Of a stretch of 64,000 bases of DNA, positions 63,640 to 64,000 are shown in pieces; position 1 is the first letter of the stretch; every line of letters begins with the position of its first letter. The notes beneath the pieces were generated by a model. That model saw only the letters and a program-made list of their open reading frames with translations. It was not told the origin of the DNA and did not search any database. The position numbers and the translations under genes are program-made. The stretch is from Nitrospirales bacterium. GTDB taxonomy: Bacteria; Nitrospirota; Nitrospiria; Nitrospirales; UBA8639. The stretch spans positions 62,001 through 126,000 of the forward strand of contig BQIV01000008.1 in assembly GCA_021604005.1 (NCBI GenBank), given 5' to 3'.

Positions 63640-64000
63640 TTCACGCTTGCGCTGAATAGAAACTCCCCCCGCGTAATTAAACATGTCAATATTCCCTTGG
63701 TGGATGTGATGCTCGTGCTTCTGGTCATCGTGCTGACGACGGCCACGTTTATCACCACCGGACAGATTCCTGTCGATTTGGCCAAGGCAAAAGAGGCGGG
63801 CGATCGTCAGGAGACGCCGGTCGTGATCACGCTGAAACAAGATGGGACGTTATTCCTCAACGATCAACCCTGTACGAAGGAGCAGCTCATCCCCTCCTTG
63901 CGAAGCATCCTCGGACAACGACCATCGTGGTGCGAGCCGATCGCATGCTCGTTCTCGAACGATTTGTCGAGGTTGTCGAGGTCGTCGATGACGTGCGTGG
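63640..64000 (+). pseudogene. ExbD/TolR-like protein, damaged and cut by the window end
   Basis: The frame reads NSPRVIKHVNIPLVDVMLVL and LVIVLTTATFITTGQIPVDL, the ExbD membrane helix and following strand, then LFLNDQPCTKEQL. Near 63925 the frame is lost and the next one continues TIVVRADRMLVLERFVEVV, the ExbD C-terminal motif. There is no ATG at the 5' end. So the gene lacks a clear start and has a frameshift; ExbD would otherwise transmit proton-motive force to a TonB-type transporter. Confidence 0.65.

Noticed and set aside
1-64000. CRISPR array
   Set aside because: No regularly spaced direct repeats with unique spacers were seen; the tandem 14-bp units at 56404-56445 have no spacers.

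Overview
The window reads as chromosomal DNA of a Gram-negative bacterium with moderate GC. The best fit is the phylum Nitrospirota (Nitrospira or Leptospirillum side). Supporting points are LptF/LptG for an outer membrane, an exosortase A/PEP-CTERM surface system, a compact sulfur-carrier cluster (two ThiS/MoaD-like proteins, two E1-like enzymes, an NIL-domain protein, a JAMM protease, threonine and cysteine synthases), and a pair of DUF507 genes. This placement is inferred from gene content, not from a marker-gene comparison.

Layout. 0-6.6 kb is housekeeping: lptF (end), lptG, a c-di-GMP-I riboswitch with a terminator ahead of a FliA/WhiG-type sigma factor, a SleB-type hydrolase, a TPR-like secreted protein, thioredoxin and recN. 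6.6-11.4 kb is an accessory patch: mazEF, an XRE antitoxin gene split by a 97-bp MITE-like element, frameshifted methyltransferase and GrpB genes, a GNAT gene and a PIN/antitoxin pair. 11.5-25.5 kb is mostly core: 2OG oxygenase, PP2C phosphatase, RNase H-like nuclease, DUF507 pair, radA, tsaB, rimI, tatC, a cyclophilin and several lipoproteins. 25.6-30.8 kb is the minus-strand sulfur-carrier operon. 31-33.8 kb holds a glycosyltransferase, a sirtuin and a decayed VapBC-like pair.

33.8-51.1 kb is the most unusual part. It carries three secreted proteins with dockerin-like calcium-binding repeats: a tyrosinase, a BNR-propeller protein and a laccase-type multicopper oxidase. It also carries two secreted proteins that look like single cohesin-type domains ending in PEP-CTERM sorting signals, an exosortase A fused to an EpsI domain, a Sco-like copper chaperone and two HEAT-repeat proteins. 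My reading is that this is a cohesin-dockerin surface assembly for copper oxidases, anchored through exosortase. The region is built as two modules. Each starts with a ~280-bp repeat (R1, with a terminator) and ends with a ~246-bp repeat (R2, with a hairpin and a decayed minus-strand gene). Remnants of a dockerin, a cohesin-like gene and a regulator lie between the intact genes.

51.4-59.7 kb returns to core genes: cyclase, ketopantoate reductase-like fusion, ndk, a TPR/PgaB-like lipoprotein, gcvH, lpd, comEA, tyrS and tRNA-Gly(CCC). From the tRNA to the end (59.7-64 kb) is a metal-related accessory patch: two MerC-like proteins, a Fur-family regulator carrying an in-frame nonsense codon, a ZIP transporter and a damaged exbD. 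Degenerate tRNA pieces accompany it. Frameshifts and stops concentrate in accessory genes while long core genes are intact, which suggests real decay rather than uniformly poor sequence.
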